From the NCBI RefSeq assembly GCF_011299555.1, contig NZ_CP049857.1:2542001-2606000 (forward strand): DNA of 64,000 nt, given 5' to 3'. Both the position numbers and the translations under genes were made by a program. Positions 44,943 to 54,572 of this stretch are shown here, piece by piece. The stretch comes from Dysgonomonas sp. HDW5A. GTDB taxonomy: Bacteria > Bacteroidota > Bacteroidia > Bacteroidales > Dysgonomonadaceae. How positions within the stretch are numbered: position 1 is the stretch's first letter; each line of letters begins with the position of its first letter. Below the pieces are notes generated by a model that had not been told where the DNA came from, searched no databases, and worked only from the letters and a program-made list of their open reading frames with translations.

Positions 44943-46387
44943 TACTTTTTCTTTAATAATTTTATTGAACTTACTATATTCAGCTCTTTAGTCAAATGTA
45001 TGTATAGCACAAATGCACTAGTATAAATAATTGCTTTTATGATGAGGCTTACTAACAAATGTAAATGGTATATGAGATGATTGATAGCCAGTGAACATCC
45101 TATCAACAATGCCGTAAGTACAATAGGTGATAAAAACTGCTTCCAAAACTGAGCCATACTTACTTTAAATACTACATGATACATGAGGGTATAGCATTGA
45201 ACAAAATTGAAGAGGAACGATATACAAATGCACATGGCCAGAATATTGAGGCTATTAAAGGCAAAAATACCTATCAGAATAGCCGCTACATTGAGTATGG
45301 CAGAAAGTAAACCGCTTATAAATAATACTTTTGTCGCATTAGCTGCTTGAAAAACAGGTCCAGAGCTAGATAATATAATTTGTATTCCTACCGACAGAGT
45401 TAAAATCTGAAAAGTAGGTACCGAAGGTTCCCATTGATTCCCGAAAACCAGCAACATAATTTCTTCAGCAGAAAACCAAAGGAAGGCAGAAAGAGGAAAT
45501 CCTATAAAAGCCAGTAAACGAATTATTTTCAGATACGATCGTTCCAACTGAGACAGGTTGTCTTGAAAGTCTGAAAGTATAGGGTGCATTACAGGGGTTA
45601 GAACGGCTGTAATATTTTGTAAAGGAAGCATCATCAATCGGTACGACTTATCATAGTACCCAAGAAGTGCCAGATTCATAAATTTGCCTATTAACAATTT
45701 ATCAAGATTCCGACTAAAGTAATTGATTACATTGAAGAAAAACTGATACAGTGAGAACGATGATATTTTTTTCATGGAATCTAATCCCAAAGTAAATAGA
45801 GGTTTTAGAGGAAAACGGTGGTAGCTGAACAAGAATATGAATATGCTCGAAAATATCGGATTGATTAATAAAGCATATATTCCTGCTCCCATAAAGGCCG
45901 CAAATACAGCTACTGTTCCACCAACCAACTGTACAATTATGCTTCTTATGGCAATAAACCTAAATTCTTTGTTCTTAAACATCAATCCGTTGGGTACGAT
46001 ATTTACAGCCGCAAAAAGAAGATTTACAGATAATAGCTGACAGACCGATATAAGTTTAGTATTATTATAATAACCGGCAATGAGCCACGAAGAGCAAAAG
46101 AACATAATAGATATAGCCAACCCTACCCATATCGTGAAAGAGAAAATCTTATCCAAATCTTCTTTCAATAAATTTTTGGTCTGAATAATTGCGGGAGCAA
46201 TACCCAACTCGGTGAATATGCCGAAAAATGTAATCAATACGGTGGCAACAGCTACAATACCAAACTCTTTTGGCGAGATTAGACGTGCCAGTATACCTGA
46301 AATAACCAGAGATATAAATATCCCCAGATACTGCGATACTGCCGTATACGACACTCCCGAGAAAAGTTGTTTAGCTACGTTGTTCAT
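44942..46387 (-). CDS. Oligosaccharide flippase (Wzx-like)
   Basis: A 481-aa MOP-superfamily exporter with about 12 to 14 predicted membrane helices. VSYTAVSQYLGIFISLVISGILARLISPKEFGIVAV is the classic N terminus of Wzx/RfbX-type flippases. It should move lipid-linked repeat units to the periplasmic side for the polymerase. It is coupled to the next gene by TAATG. Confidence 0.9.
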   Translation of the reverse strand: MNNVAKQLFSGVSYTAVSQYLGIFISLVISGILARLISPKEFGIVAVATVLITFFGIFTELGIAPAIIQTKNLLKEDLDKIFSFTIWVGLAISIMFFCSSWLIAGYYNNTKLISVCQLLSVNLLFAAVNIVPNGLMFKNKEFRFIAIRSIIVQLVGGTVAVFAAFMGAGIYALLINPIFSSIFIFLFSYHRFPLKPLFTLGLDSMKKISSFSLYQFFFNVINYFSRNLDKLLIGKFMNLALLGYYDKSYRLMMLPLQNITAVLTPVMHPILSDFQDNLSQLERSYLKIIRLLAFIGFPLSAFLWFSAEEIMLLVFGNQWEPSVPTFQILTLSVGIQIILSSSGPVFQAANATKVLFISGLLSAILNVAAILIGIFAFNSLNILAMCICISFLFNFVQCYTLMYHVVFKVSMAQFWKQFLSPIVLTALLIGCSLAINHLIYHLHLLVSLIIKAIIYTSAFVLYIHLTKELNIVSSIKLLKKK

Positions 46388-46395
46388 CCAAAGTA

Positions 46396-47349
46396 TTATT
46401 TAATAACAGATTTTACTTTTATAAGAAAAGGACATAGTAATAGTAGTTTGTTTTTAGTTGTGATGTATTTCATCAATCCGTTATTTATGCAATAGTGTAG
46501 TTGCCCCAGTCTTTCGAGAAAAGAGAAAGCTGAAGCCCTATAAATTGCAGGGTTGAGAATGTATGCACACAATTTGTCTATTATCGGTTTGTACTTGCCG
46601 TTTTCCTTATCGGCATATTTCATTAACTCCGATAGAACAACATAATAGCAAGACATATTTTTTGTCGAAAATTTGTTCGAAGTGATAGAGTTAGGTCTTA
46701 TTCTCCGTCTGAAAAAAGGTATGGGGATATATCCTACATTCTGTGCATTAATATGCAGAATGCCCGAATATAATTCGTCTTCATGAATGATTCCCGGAAA
46801 GAAACACAAACCTATGCTATCCAGATACTCACGCCGAACAAAACAAAGCCATACCGCAGATCGGTATAGATTTACATCCATTAGCAACGATAATACCTCG
46901 TCTCCCTTATAAATAGTTTCTTCTCTTAATATATCTGATCGTGTATAGTAATCATTAACCGACTCGGTAAGATCTTCTTTAAATGCAGTTGCATCAAAGA
47001 AAACAAAATCGAGCTTATTCTTTTCGCACCTCTCGTAACAAGTCCATAAAGCATCTTTTTCAAGCAAATCGTCACTATCCATGTAATATATGTACTGCCC
47101 TTTTGCTATCTTAAGTCCCATATTTCTAGCTTCGGAAGGACCTTCATTTTTTTTAGAAAATAGTTGAATCCGCTTGTCTAGGGCAGCTATCTGCGAAACA
47201 AGTTTGAGGCTGTAATCGGTCGAACCATCGTCGATGACAATGATCTCAATATCTTTTAAAGTCTGTTCTAAAATAGACTCAATAGCTGCCGTTACGTATC
47301 TTTCGGTATTATATACCGGAATGATGACGCTTACTTTTGGCAAAGTCAT
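46396..47349 (-). CDS. Glycosyltransferase family 2
   Basis: A GT-A enzyme of 317 aa. VSVIIPVYNTERYVTAAIES, VIDDGSTDYSLKLV and YYMDSDDLLEKDA carry the nucleotide-sugar and DXD sites. The best start is the ATG at 47349, overlapping the acetyltransferase stop as TAATG; a longer frame from 47370 is possible but not needed. Confidence 0.88.
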   Translation of the reverse strand: MTLPKVSVIIPVYNTERYVTAAIESILEQTLKDIEIIVIDDGSTDYSLKLVSQIAALDKRIQLFSKKNEGPSEARNMGLKIAKGQYIYYMDSDDLLEKDALWTCYERCEKNKLDFVFFDATAFKEDLTESVNDYYTRSDILREETIYKGDEVLSLLMDVNLYRSAVWLCFVRREYLDSIGLCFFPGIIHEDELYSGILHINAQNVGYIPIPFFRRRIRPNSITSNKFSTKNMSCYYVVLSELMKYADKENGKYKPIIDKLCAYILNPAIYRASAFSFLERLGQLHYCINNGLMKYITTKNKLLLLCPFLIKVKSVIK

Positions 47350-47975
47350 TACTGTAGTTTCTTTACCCATTGCTTTTTTTCAAAATCGTACTCTTTAACT
47401 ACTTGTGCCGGATTACCTACGACCACCGCATAGGATGGTATGTTGCGGGCAACAATACTGCCTGCACCTATAACCACGTGTTCTCCGATGGTTACTCCCG
47501 GCAATATCACTACATTCGCACCTATCCATACATTATTTCCTATAATTACAGGTTTAGTTGCAACCCCCTGATCTGATATTGGAGTATTTACGTCTGTAAA
47601 GTTGTGATTTAGACCCGATACCACTATGTTCTGTGCAAGATTCACTTTATCGCCTATTTGTACAGGACCTATAATTGTATTCGACATTCCGATACGTGTA
47701 TAATCACCTATAGTAACGTCCCCTACAGCATTATTTAAAGTGCAATAATCCTCTATAACCGAATATCGTCCCAGTGAAAAATTATTGAACGGAACCAGAT
47801 CTTTTCTGACGCTTCTGTATATAACCGACTTCTTCCCTCTTTTAAGATACAGGAACTGAAACAACCGTGTAGTCCAACGAGGTCGGGTTTTTACCGGATG
47901 CATTATCAGATTCAAGACCAGCCTCTTTAATTGGGGGCTATTCTTAATTTTTTCTTTTAATGATATTTGTGTCAT
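47349..47975 (-). CDS. Left-handed beta-helix acyltransferase
   Basis: A 208-aa hexapeptide-repeat acetyltransferase (WcaF/LpxA-like). Repeats such as VTIGDYTRIG and GNNVWIGANVVILPGVTIGEHVVIGAGSIVARNIP run through the C-terminal half. It probably O-acetylates a sugar of the polymer, with acetyl-CoA as donor. Second half of a tightly coupled gene pair. Confidence 0.88.
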   Translation of the reverse strand: MTQISLKEKIKNSPQLKRLVLNLIMHPVKTRPRWTTRLFQFLYLKRGKKSVIYRSVRKDLVPFNNFSLGRYSVIEDYCTLNNAVGDVTIGDYTRIGMSNTIIGPVQIGDKVNLAQNIVVSGLNHNFTDVNTPISDQGVATKPVIIGNNVWIGANVVILPGVTIGEHVVIGAGSIVARNIPSYAVVVGNPAQVVKEYDFEKKQWVKKLQ

Positions 47976-47987
47976 ATACTGTAACGG

Positions 47988-49193
47988 TTAATGGGTATGT
48001 TCTGTTCGATTAAAATTTTTATTTGCACCTTTTAGTCTGAAAAGATTCAAAACCATGAGAGTAAACAACCACGGCAACCTTACAATAGCTTTACAAAGTC
48101 GTTTGCTGATAAGATGGTCCGGTATTGCCACAAAAAAAGTCAACAACAAAAGAAACCATAGTCCCCACCATTTCAGAGAGACCGAAAAGGAAACCACTGT
48201 AGTTATTACTGCCAGCATACCAATACTTCCTAATAAGAGAATACGAGGCGGGATTATCCATTGAATTATCTTGTTACAATAATCGAAATTACGTTGACTC
48301 AAAGCCTTTGGTAAATCCTTCAAGGCCTTTGCAAGTATGGCATATTGTGCCGCAATCCATCGCTGGCGTTGGTTATAAAAAGTGTCCGAATTTTGAACTT
48401 TTTCGTCAAGAACGGTTACCTCATGTAAGTATTCAATAAATATTTTCTGCTTTAGCAGCAATGCTTCAATTTCTTTATCTTCGCCCGAAGACGAAACATC
48501 TTTAATATTGTTTGCAAACCATGTATAATCGAAGGCCATACCCGAGCCGCTTAATGCTGCCGAGAAACCTGCATTTACCTGACCTTTTCTGAATATTGAA
48601 TTGTTTATTTCCTCACTGATTGCATCCAACAGAGCTATATCGGTATCCGTGTTTTTAGCGGTTCGATGTGCCTGAATTGCTTTTCTCCCCGAACTGTATA
48701 CATCGTTTATCTTTTCTAGAAAATTAGTATCGACAATATTATCAGCATCGAAAATAACAACAATATCGTATGACGATGCGTCTAGAGAATCGATCGCAAA
48801 ATTGAGTGCTTTGGCTTTGCTGCTTTTTTCGAATTTGACCTCCAATACTTTTGCCGATATTTCTTCTAGAGAAGCATTGGTCTCCATTTGCATGTGATCC
48901 GATATAACGACCATATCATACAAGTAGCGTGGATAATTTTGCTGTAAGAATGATTCTACGGAGTGCAGTATAACTCTGTCTTCTTTGTAAGCTGGAAACA
49001 ATACTGCAAAACGGTGCTGTTTATCGGCTTTGAGGTAATGGTTCGCTTTCTTTTTTTTAGATAATAATGCAAAAGCAAACAGATATAAAATAACTAGCGT
49101 AAATAATATAAAGAGTAGATAATCTAATATAAAAAACACATAAGTTCCTATGTTCATCAGATAAATGTATTTAATAATATATGCTGGATTCAT
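47988..49193 (-). CDS. Membrane glycosyltransferase family 2
   Basis: A 401-aa GT2 protein with an N-terminal membrane helix, FAVLFPAYKEDRVILHSVES, VIFDADNIVD and QRQRWIAAQYA (the Q/RxxRW motif of processive synthases), then about three C-terminal helices. The QxxRW motif suggests a polymerase- or synthase-like enzyme. Substrate unknown. Confidence 0.85.
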   Translation of the reverse strand: MNPAYIIKYIYLMNIGTYVFFILDYLLFILFTLVILYLFAFALLSKKKKANHYLKADKQHRFAVLFPAYKEDRVILHSVESFLQQNYPRYLYDMVVISDHMQMETNASLEEISAKVLEVKFEKSSKAKALNFAIDSLDASSYDIVVIFDADNIVDTNFLEKINDVYSSGRKAIQAHRTAKNTDTDIALLDAISEEINNSIFRKGQVNAGFSAALSGSGMAFDYTWFANNIKDVSSSGEDKEIEALLLKQKIFIEYLHEVTVLDEKVQNSDTFYNQRQRWIAAQYAILAKALKDLPKALSQRNFDYCNKIIQWIIPPRILLLGSIGMLAVITTVVSFSVSLKWWGLWFLLLLTFFVAIPDHLISKRLCKAIVRLPWLFTLMVLNLFRLKGANKNFNRTEHTH

Positions 49194-49251
49194 AATAGTT
49201 TATGTTTTTTATATAAGATGTAAGCTGTTCTTTAAATATCATTATTCGGTT

Positions 49252-50166
49252 TTATGAGACTTGCTTTTTTGTCACAAAAAAGCAGCTCCAACCCTTCAAT
49301 GCAGCTTTAGCCAAATCAAATCTTCCCCTTATAAGTGACTTCACTATACTTTTTGGCAGAGCTATAGTCGTTTGATATGCAATAGCTAAATAACGATTAA
49401 ATCCGCTAGAGTTACGCCATGCAAAAAGCAATCGGTTTCGGGTCATATAAAACATTTTAAGAGAACTGTTGCTTCCTACACTCTTGCTCTCTTTATGATA
49501 TACAGTACCACCAGGTACATACCACAGTTCATAACCTGCCTCTTTGATACGTTCGCACCAATCTAATTCTTCATAGTACAAAAAGTACATATCGGGCAGT
49601 ATTCCTGCTTTTCCAATAACTTCTTTTCTGACCATCATGGCTGCACCGTGTAGAAATGCACTTCGTTTTGGTATTTCATATTGACCTTCATCTTTTTCAC
49701 CATAACCGATTATGTGATTGCGAAGTGTGATTTTAGAGAACGAGGCATATCCCGCAAACTGAATCTCGTCGGAGTAAAGAGCAAACTTTAATTTAGGAGT
49801 CACAGCTCCCACTTGCGGGTTACTATCCATAAAAGTAATAAGGTTGGACAGCGAATTGTCAGTAACAAAAGTATCGTTATTCAGCAGAAACAGATATTTA
49901 CCTTTTGCCTCGGCGATACCTATGTTATTGCCCCCTGCAAATCCTAAATTTTTTTCGCTGCGAATACATTTTACCCACGGATAAATCAGCCGGATACGCT
50001 CTGCATCGTTTACCTTAGAAGCATTATCCACAACTATAACTTCGAAAGAAAATGTAAGATGCTCCTTCAATGAGTCAATCATCTCACAAGTATCATCGAA
50101 GCCATTGTAATTGACGGAAATGATTGATAACAAAGGATCGGCTATGCCTAGGTTGTTGCTATACAT
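49252..50166 (-). CDS. Glycosyltransferase family 2 (rhamnosyl-type)
   Basis: A 304-aa GT-A enzyme with SIISVNYNGFDDTCEMIDSL, VVDNASKVND, NLGFAGGNNIGIAEAKG, FLLNNDTFV and YYEELDWCERIKEAGYELWY. The NLGFAGGNN and ELDWCERI motifs are typical of rhamnosyl- or related transferases. It overlaps the polymerase gene by 19 bp. Confidence 0.88.
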   Translation of the reverse strand: MYSNNLGIADPLLSIISVNYNGFDDTCEMIDSLKEHLTFSFEVIVVDNASKVNDAERIRLIYPWVKCIRSEKNLGFAGGNNIGIAEAKGKYLFLLNNDTFVTDNSLSNLITFMDSNPQVGAVTPKLKFALYSDEIQFAGYASFSKITLRNHIIGYGEKDEGQYEIPKRSAFLHGAAMMVRKEVIGKAGILPDMYFLYYEELDWCERIKEAGYELWYVPGGTVYHKESKSVGSNSSLKMFYMTRNRLLFAWRNSSGFNRYLAIAYQTTIALPKSIVKSLIRGRFDLAKAALKGWSCFFVTKKQVS

Positions 50167-51620
50167 TTTTGTTCTGCTATTTCTTTATCGAATTTTGGTC
50201 CCATAAAAATGAAGGCTTGTGCAAAAAATATAATGATTCCGTTGGGAAACTGCGCTATAACTTCGTTGCTGGTTGATGAGACCATTATCCCGAAAATGCC
50301 TGCAAGCAAACCACCCAATATATATTTGAGTTGCTCGTCTTTTATTTTGAAAAATACTATGTATGCCCCTCGCATTTGTAGATAAATAAATATCAGAAAG
50401 TATAACCCTAAGCCTACAACTCCCGTTTCGACCCAAAGAACAACTGCCCACGAGTCAGAGGCAATGGTGGTGGAATATTCTCCGGGCGCACTTTTTGCCG
50501 CTTTACCACCTGCCAGCCCGATACCTACGCCAAACGGTTTGTTTACTAAATAAGCTCCTAGTTTTGCTTGATTATCTTTCCTGAGATTATATGAATTATC
50601 GTGTTCCGAATTAAATGCACTTCTCATCCGCCGGATTTGGGCATTGCCCTGGCCTATGGTCGTGAAATTGAAAAATATAAACGCTATTGCAACCATCACA
50701 GTTCCTGCTATGATAACTTTCACATTTCGCGAAAAGATGATATAAAATATAAACCCCATAAAAGGAATAATCATGGCACTGCGTGTTCCCGAAAGCATCA
50801 TACCATAACCCGTAGCCAGCCCGACAATGATGTAATATATTTTCCACTTCCATTTTTTACTATGTATTCCAATAATAGTAAATGCCACCATAGACATTCC
50901 CATGCCTGATCCGAAATTGGCTGCATCGGTAAAAAACGAAAAATATCTTATCCCCGATGATAATATATGGGTGCTTGCTTTTCCTTCTATATAGAGCCAC
51001 CGCATTTCACCTGAATCAAAACCAACATTTTTTTGATACATTGCCTTTAAAAACGCTAATATGGAAAATATAGACCAGAGAAATATCACCTTTTCTAAGT
51101 CTTTATACTTGTTGAAGATAATGGGTACCAAAAATGATATAAATAAGGCATACATTGCCATAAACCTGATGTATGTTGCCCATGCAGAAACTGATGCGTG
51201 AGGATTGAAAAGCTCCAATGTGCAATATATCAGCCATATAAGTGATGCAAGCATAAACTCATTACGTCCGTTTTTCCAACAGACTTTGTTTCCTATGGAA
51301 TAGATAATCAGAGAGATAAATGTATAAATAAGCAAAGCATCAGCAATTAAGCCAATGGATGGTATGGCTACATAACGGGTAACTCCCATGATGAAGTAGC
51401 TGGCTACAAACATCAACATCAATGGTTGGTAGGGGTTGGCTACTAGACGGTAAGAAATAAATAGTGCCAAAGGTACTAACGAAAATACCATACCCCCAAG
51501 TACTCCCAGGGTGATGAATAAATATACCATTATTATTAAAAAAATAGCTAATAGGATATACACTCCTTTCGTATATATAGGAGTAAATTCAAATATGATT
51601 TTTTCGTTATCTTTCAGCAT
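50148..51620 (-). CDS. O-antigen polymerase/ligase family protein (Wzy-like)
   Basis: A 490-aa membrane protein with about 11-12 helices and a periplasmic loop holding NKPFGVGIGLAGGKAAKSAP, the family signature of Wzy/WaaL. Its place between the co-polymerase and glycosyltransferase genes fits the repeat-unit polymerase. It starts 1 bp after the co-polymerase. Confidence 0.82.
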   Translation of the reverse strand: MLKDNEKIIFEFTPIYTKGVYILLAIFLIIMVYLFITLGVLGGMVFSLVPLALFISYRLVANPYQPLMLMFVASYFIMGVTRYVAIPSIGLIADALLIYTFISLIIYSIGNKVCWKNGRNEFMLASLIWLIYCTLELFNPHASVSAWATYIRFMAMYALFISFLVPIIFNKYKDLEKVIFLWSIFSILAFLKAMYQKNVGFDSGEMRWLYIEGKASTHILSSGIRYFSFFTDAANFGSGMGMSMVAFTIIGIHSKKWKWKIYYIIVGLATGYGMMLSGTRSAMIIPFMGFIFYIIFSRNVKVIIAGTVMVAIAFIFFNFTTIGQGNAQIRRMRSAFNSEHDNSYNLRKDNQAKLGAYLVNKPFGVGIGLAGGKAAKSAPGEYSTTIASDSWAVVLWVETGVVGLGLYFLIFIYLQMRGAYIVFFKIKDEQLKYILGGLLAGIFGIMVSSTSNEVIAQFPNGIIIFFAQAFIFMGPKFDKEIAEQKCIATT

Positions 51621-51621
51621 T

Positions 51622-53781
51622 TTATGTTATTTTATCTTTGGAAGTTAAACCAAGATGCAAAAAGCGGTATCCCATCTTTCGAAGTTTCGGGTATGGAGGA
51701 AGTAGACCTGTAAATGATTCTACAACAGATAGTCTGGCATTATTCAATCCGATTACTATTTGTTTATTGACAAGGCGATCTGTTAGGTTGCTTAGTGTTA
51801 CCCGGTCTGTTTCTTTCCAAGTACGATCTGCTCTTGTAATGAGTAAATTTAGAGTCGCTTCATCTACCAAATTACTCGATATAGGTTGATTTTCGAGAGG
51901 TGCATATTCTACCAAAATAATATCATCATTCTCTAAATTGATAAGCTCTTTCAGGCTTTTTCCTAAAATAAGTTCACGGCTTTTTGTTTTAAAATCAATT
52001 TTCCAATCAACTTGTCTTACTGTTAATCCTTGTGATCTCCAGTATTCTGACAAATAATGGGATAACACCGATTTTCCTTCCTGTGGCTCTATACTCAGTA
52101 GGTTTATTATTTGAGGCGAACCTTCTTCGAAATAATAACTAATTGTGCTTCCAAGTTGTTGAGCAGCAATTTTCTTTTGCTGTTCCTCATATTCTTTATA
52201 TTTCAGGCATGTATGTGTCGGAAATGCTCCTATAACTTTAAGGCCTGTAATCTTTTCAGTGCGAAGTTTATCTCTAAGCGTTTGATCCAAAGACTCAACT
52301 ATTATGAAGAAAAACAAAACAAAGAATAATGAGCCAAAGTATGCTGCAGCAATTGTAGCCTTTCTTTTAGTGGGCATGGCCGACAGTGGAAAAATGGGTG
52401 GAGTGACAACCTTTATGGTTGCACCCATCATTTCCATATTTTTTTGTCTGAGCATAGCATCGTGTAAACTGTTTAAGATAGACAGGTAAGAGGCTTCGGT
52501 GAAATTTATTTCCCGTTCTTTACGCTTAAGAACTGCTCCTATTGGCGAATAATATGAGTATTGACTATCGAGATTTTTTCTCCAGTTATCGAGTACATTT
52601 TTTTCGGCAGTATATCCCTCTAATTTTAATAATTCAGCAAGCCATTCTTGAACAATCTCTTCATTGGGATAACCGTCTTTTGAATATTTTTCGTTGTAGT
52701 ATAAATTAACAAAGCCTTTAAAATCATTTTCTGCATTTTCCAGCTTTTTAGAATAATTTGCTATAATACCGTCTTTTTCCTTAACTGAATCTTTAGATAA
52801 AGATTCTGCTTCTGTTTTTAAAAATGTGAGGTCTGATATTTTCTGAAGTTTGTTCAAAAACTCGTTATTTGTTTTAAGTATCTTAGCATTGTCCCCAACC
52901 TGTTCCTCCAGGCTTTCAACAAGCGCTTTTGATGCATAGAATTTTAGATTATTATCTTCATACTGAAGAGTAAAATCTCTATCCATTGCTGCTATTTGCT
53001 TAGTTTGTTCACCATAGTTGATTATTTTATTTTTAATATTATATTCGGTCAATTCATCTTCCGATTTTTGGAGGTTACCCCCTTGTTTCTTTAATTCCTC
53101 GTTGAAGAACCGAATCACATCGCTTGAACCCGCAAATCTTAGGGCATTGTATTGATCAACAAATATTTCGTTTAATATTTTTAAAGTATTATAAGCAATC
53201 CCGGGATCATCTGCCGAATAATTAATTTTCAGAATCTCGCTGAATCCGATTCTTTTAGCTGTTATTTTACTCAATGCTGCATAGCTATAATGCCTGTGTT
53301 GCCAGTTAAACAATCCATAAACATAATTGTCGGGATCTTTTTGGCTGTATTCTGTAAGATTTTTTATCGTTTGATCTACAGATGATTTATCGATAAGTTT
53401 CTTCACATCTTCAGGGGTATTCATTTCTAGTTCGCGAAATGTTGAAGCTTTTATATATGTATTATCCTCATCGGGATTACCATATATCATATTCATAGCA
53501 AACAACTTAATAGATACCCTTTGTAATGTACTGGCAGAAGTAATGATTGTAATCATATTTTCCATCTTTGCATTCTGTACACTTGACATGGAAGATTCGG
53601 GATCATTAACGATCGTATTTTCTCCTGAAATAACACCTGTATAAATGGACGTTTCGACTGAATATTGTAATGTTTGATGTCGTGTAGACCAGGCAATAAG
53701 AATAGCTACAGCTATCGGTAAGCATAGTAGCCAATAGCGGAGGTGATAAATAAACCGTGCTGTGTAAAATAAAGGATTCAT
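51622..53781 (-). CDS. Polysaccharide co-polymerase (Wzz/GNVR), Wzc-like
   Basis: A 719-aa inner-membrane protein. Two membrane helices (about 17-34 and 470-495) flank a long periplasmic coiled coil; PLSAMPTKRK before the second helix is the usual proline-rich motif. The C-terminal cytoplasmic domain keeps a P-loop-like EPQEGKSVLSHYL, but has DWKIDF in place of the Walker A' and no Tyr-rich tail, so it is probably a degenerate tyrosine kinase. It controls chain length and may bridge to the outer membrane. Confidence 0.85.
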   Translation of the reverse strand: MNPLFYTARFIYHLRYWLLCLPIAVAILIAWSTRHQTLQYSVETSIYTGVISGENTIVNDPESSMSSVQNAKMENMITIITSASTLQRVSIKLFAMNMIYGNPDEDNTYIKASTFRELEMNTPEDVKKLIDKSSVDQTIKNLTEYSQKDPDNYVYGLFNWQHRHYSYAALSKITAKRIGFSEILKINYSADDPGIAYNTLKILNEIFVDQYNALRFAGSSDVIRFFNEELKKQGGNLQKSEDELTEYNIKNKIINYGEQTKQIAAMDRDFTLQYEDNNLKFYASKALVESLEEQVGDNAKILKTNNEFLNKLQKISDLTFLKTEAESLSKDSVKEKDGIIANYSKKLENAENDFKGFVNLYYNEKYSKDGYPNEEIVQEWLAELLKLEGYTAEKNVLDNWRKNLDSQYSYYSPIGAVLKRKEREINFTEASYLSILNSLHDAMLRQKNMEMMGATIKVVTPPIFPLSAMPTKRKATIAAAYFGSLFFVLFFFIIVESLDQTLRDKLRTEKITGLKVIGAFPTHTCLKYKEYEEQQKKIAAQQLGSTISYYFEEGSPQIINLLSIEPQEGKSVLSHYLSEYWRSQGLTVRQVDWKIDFKTKSRELILGKSLKELINLENDDIILVEYAPLENQPISSNLVDEATLNLLITRADRTWKETDRVTLSNLTDRLVNKQIVIGLNNARLSVVESFTGLLPPYPKLRKMGYRFLHLGLTSKDKIT

Positions 53782-53786
53782 TTAGT

Positions 53787-54551
53787 TTATTTATTAAGGA
53801 TTTCGGTCTGTGAAAGTATCTCGAGTTGCAATAAGGCCATACTTAGTTCGGCCTTTGCTTGCTCGTAATTCACCTTAGCGTCGGTCTCTACACCCTTTCG
53901 GGCACTAAGATCTGCCGGATTTATTTTCCCATTGATAAAATCAGATTCTGCAACTTTATATTGAGCTTGTGCTATTACCATTGCTTCTGCTTTAATTTTA
54001 AGCAGACTTAAAAATAGTTTAGCTTTCGAGTATGTTTCTATGATTCTGATTTTTTGTTCATCGTGCCATCTTTCCACTTCAGCCTCAGTTGCCTCCATCT
54101 CCATTTTTTGCCTTCTAACTTTATTGCCCCTGTCGAAAAGCTCGTCAAGAGGTACTGATACTCCGAATCCTATATTATAGAAGCTCTGTTTGGTATTTGC
54201 TAAGTGATTAATAGGAAGGGTTTGAGTTTGACTTGATTCTGAAATTGTAGATAGAGAACCGACTATTCCATATTGATATGCTCCGATGATTTTGAAATAT
54301 CTCAGCCATTCATTTTTTACAGTTTTGAGCATACTTTTTTCCGCTTCTTTGCGTGAATTATAATACTTTACAGTGGCACTCGATTTGGCATTTTCAAATA
54401 ATACCTCTAGCGGTGGTAATTCAACATGGTTATAATCATCTAGCTCTTGTGCCTTAGTGGATAAGGATATGAAATAACATAAAAAAACAGCTATAATCTT
54501 AAGATATAGACTTATTTTTCTTTTTTTAGTTATCATAGGATATATTGTCAT
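53787..54551 (-). CDS. Half-length TolC-family protein
   Basis: A 254-aa exported protein (signal peptide near residues 10-36; the real start may be the Met at 54536). The rest matches the N-terminal half of outer-membrane efflux proteins, with long helices (EATEAEVERWHDEQKIRIIETYSKAK and AELSMALLQLEIL). Full-length TolC relatives are about 420-450 aa. Its place in the operon, where a Wza exporter is expected, suggests an export or scaffold role. No frameshift is visible, so the short form is likely real. Confidence 0.7.
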   Translation of the reverse strand: MTIYPMITKKRKISLYLKIIAVFLCYFISLSTKAQELDDYNHVELPPLEVLFENAKSSATVKYYNSRKEAEKSMLKTVKNEWLRYFKIIGAYQYGIVGSLSTISESSQTQTLPINHLANTKQSFYNIGFGVSVPLDELFDRGNKVRRQKMEMEATEAEVERWHDEQKIRIIETYSKAKLFLSLLKIKAEAMVIAQAQYKVAESDFINGKINPADLSARKGVETDAKVNYEQAKAELSMALLQLEILSQTEILNK

Positions 54552-54572
54552 ACAAACAATAGATTAAGAGTT

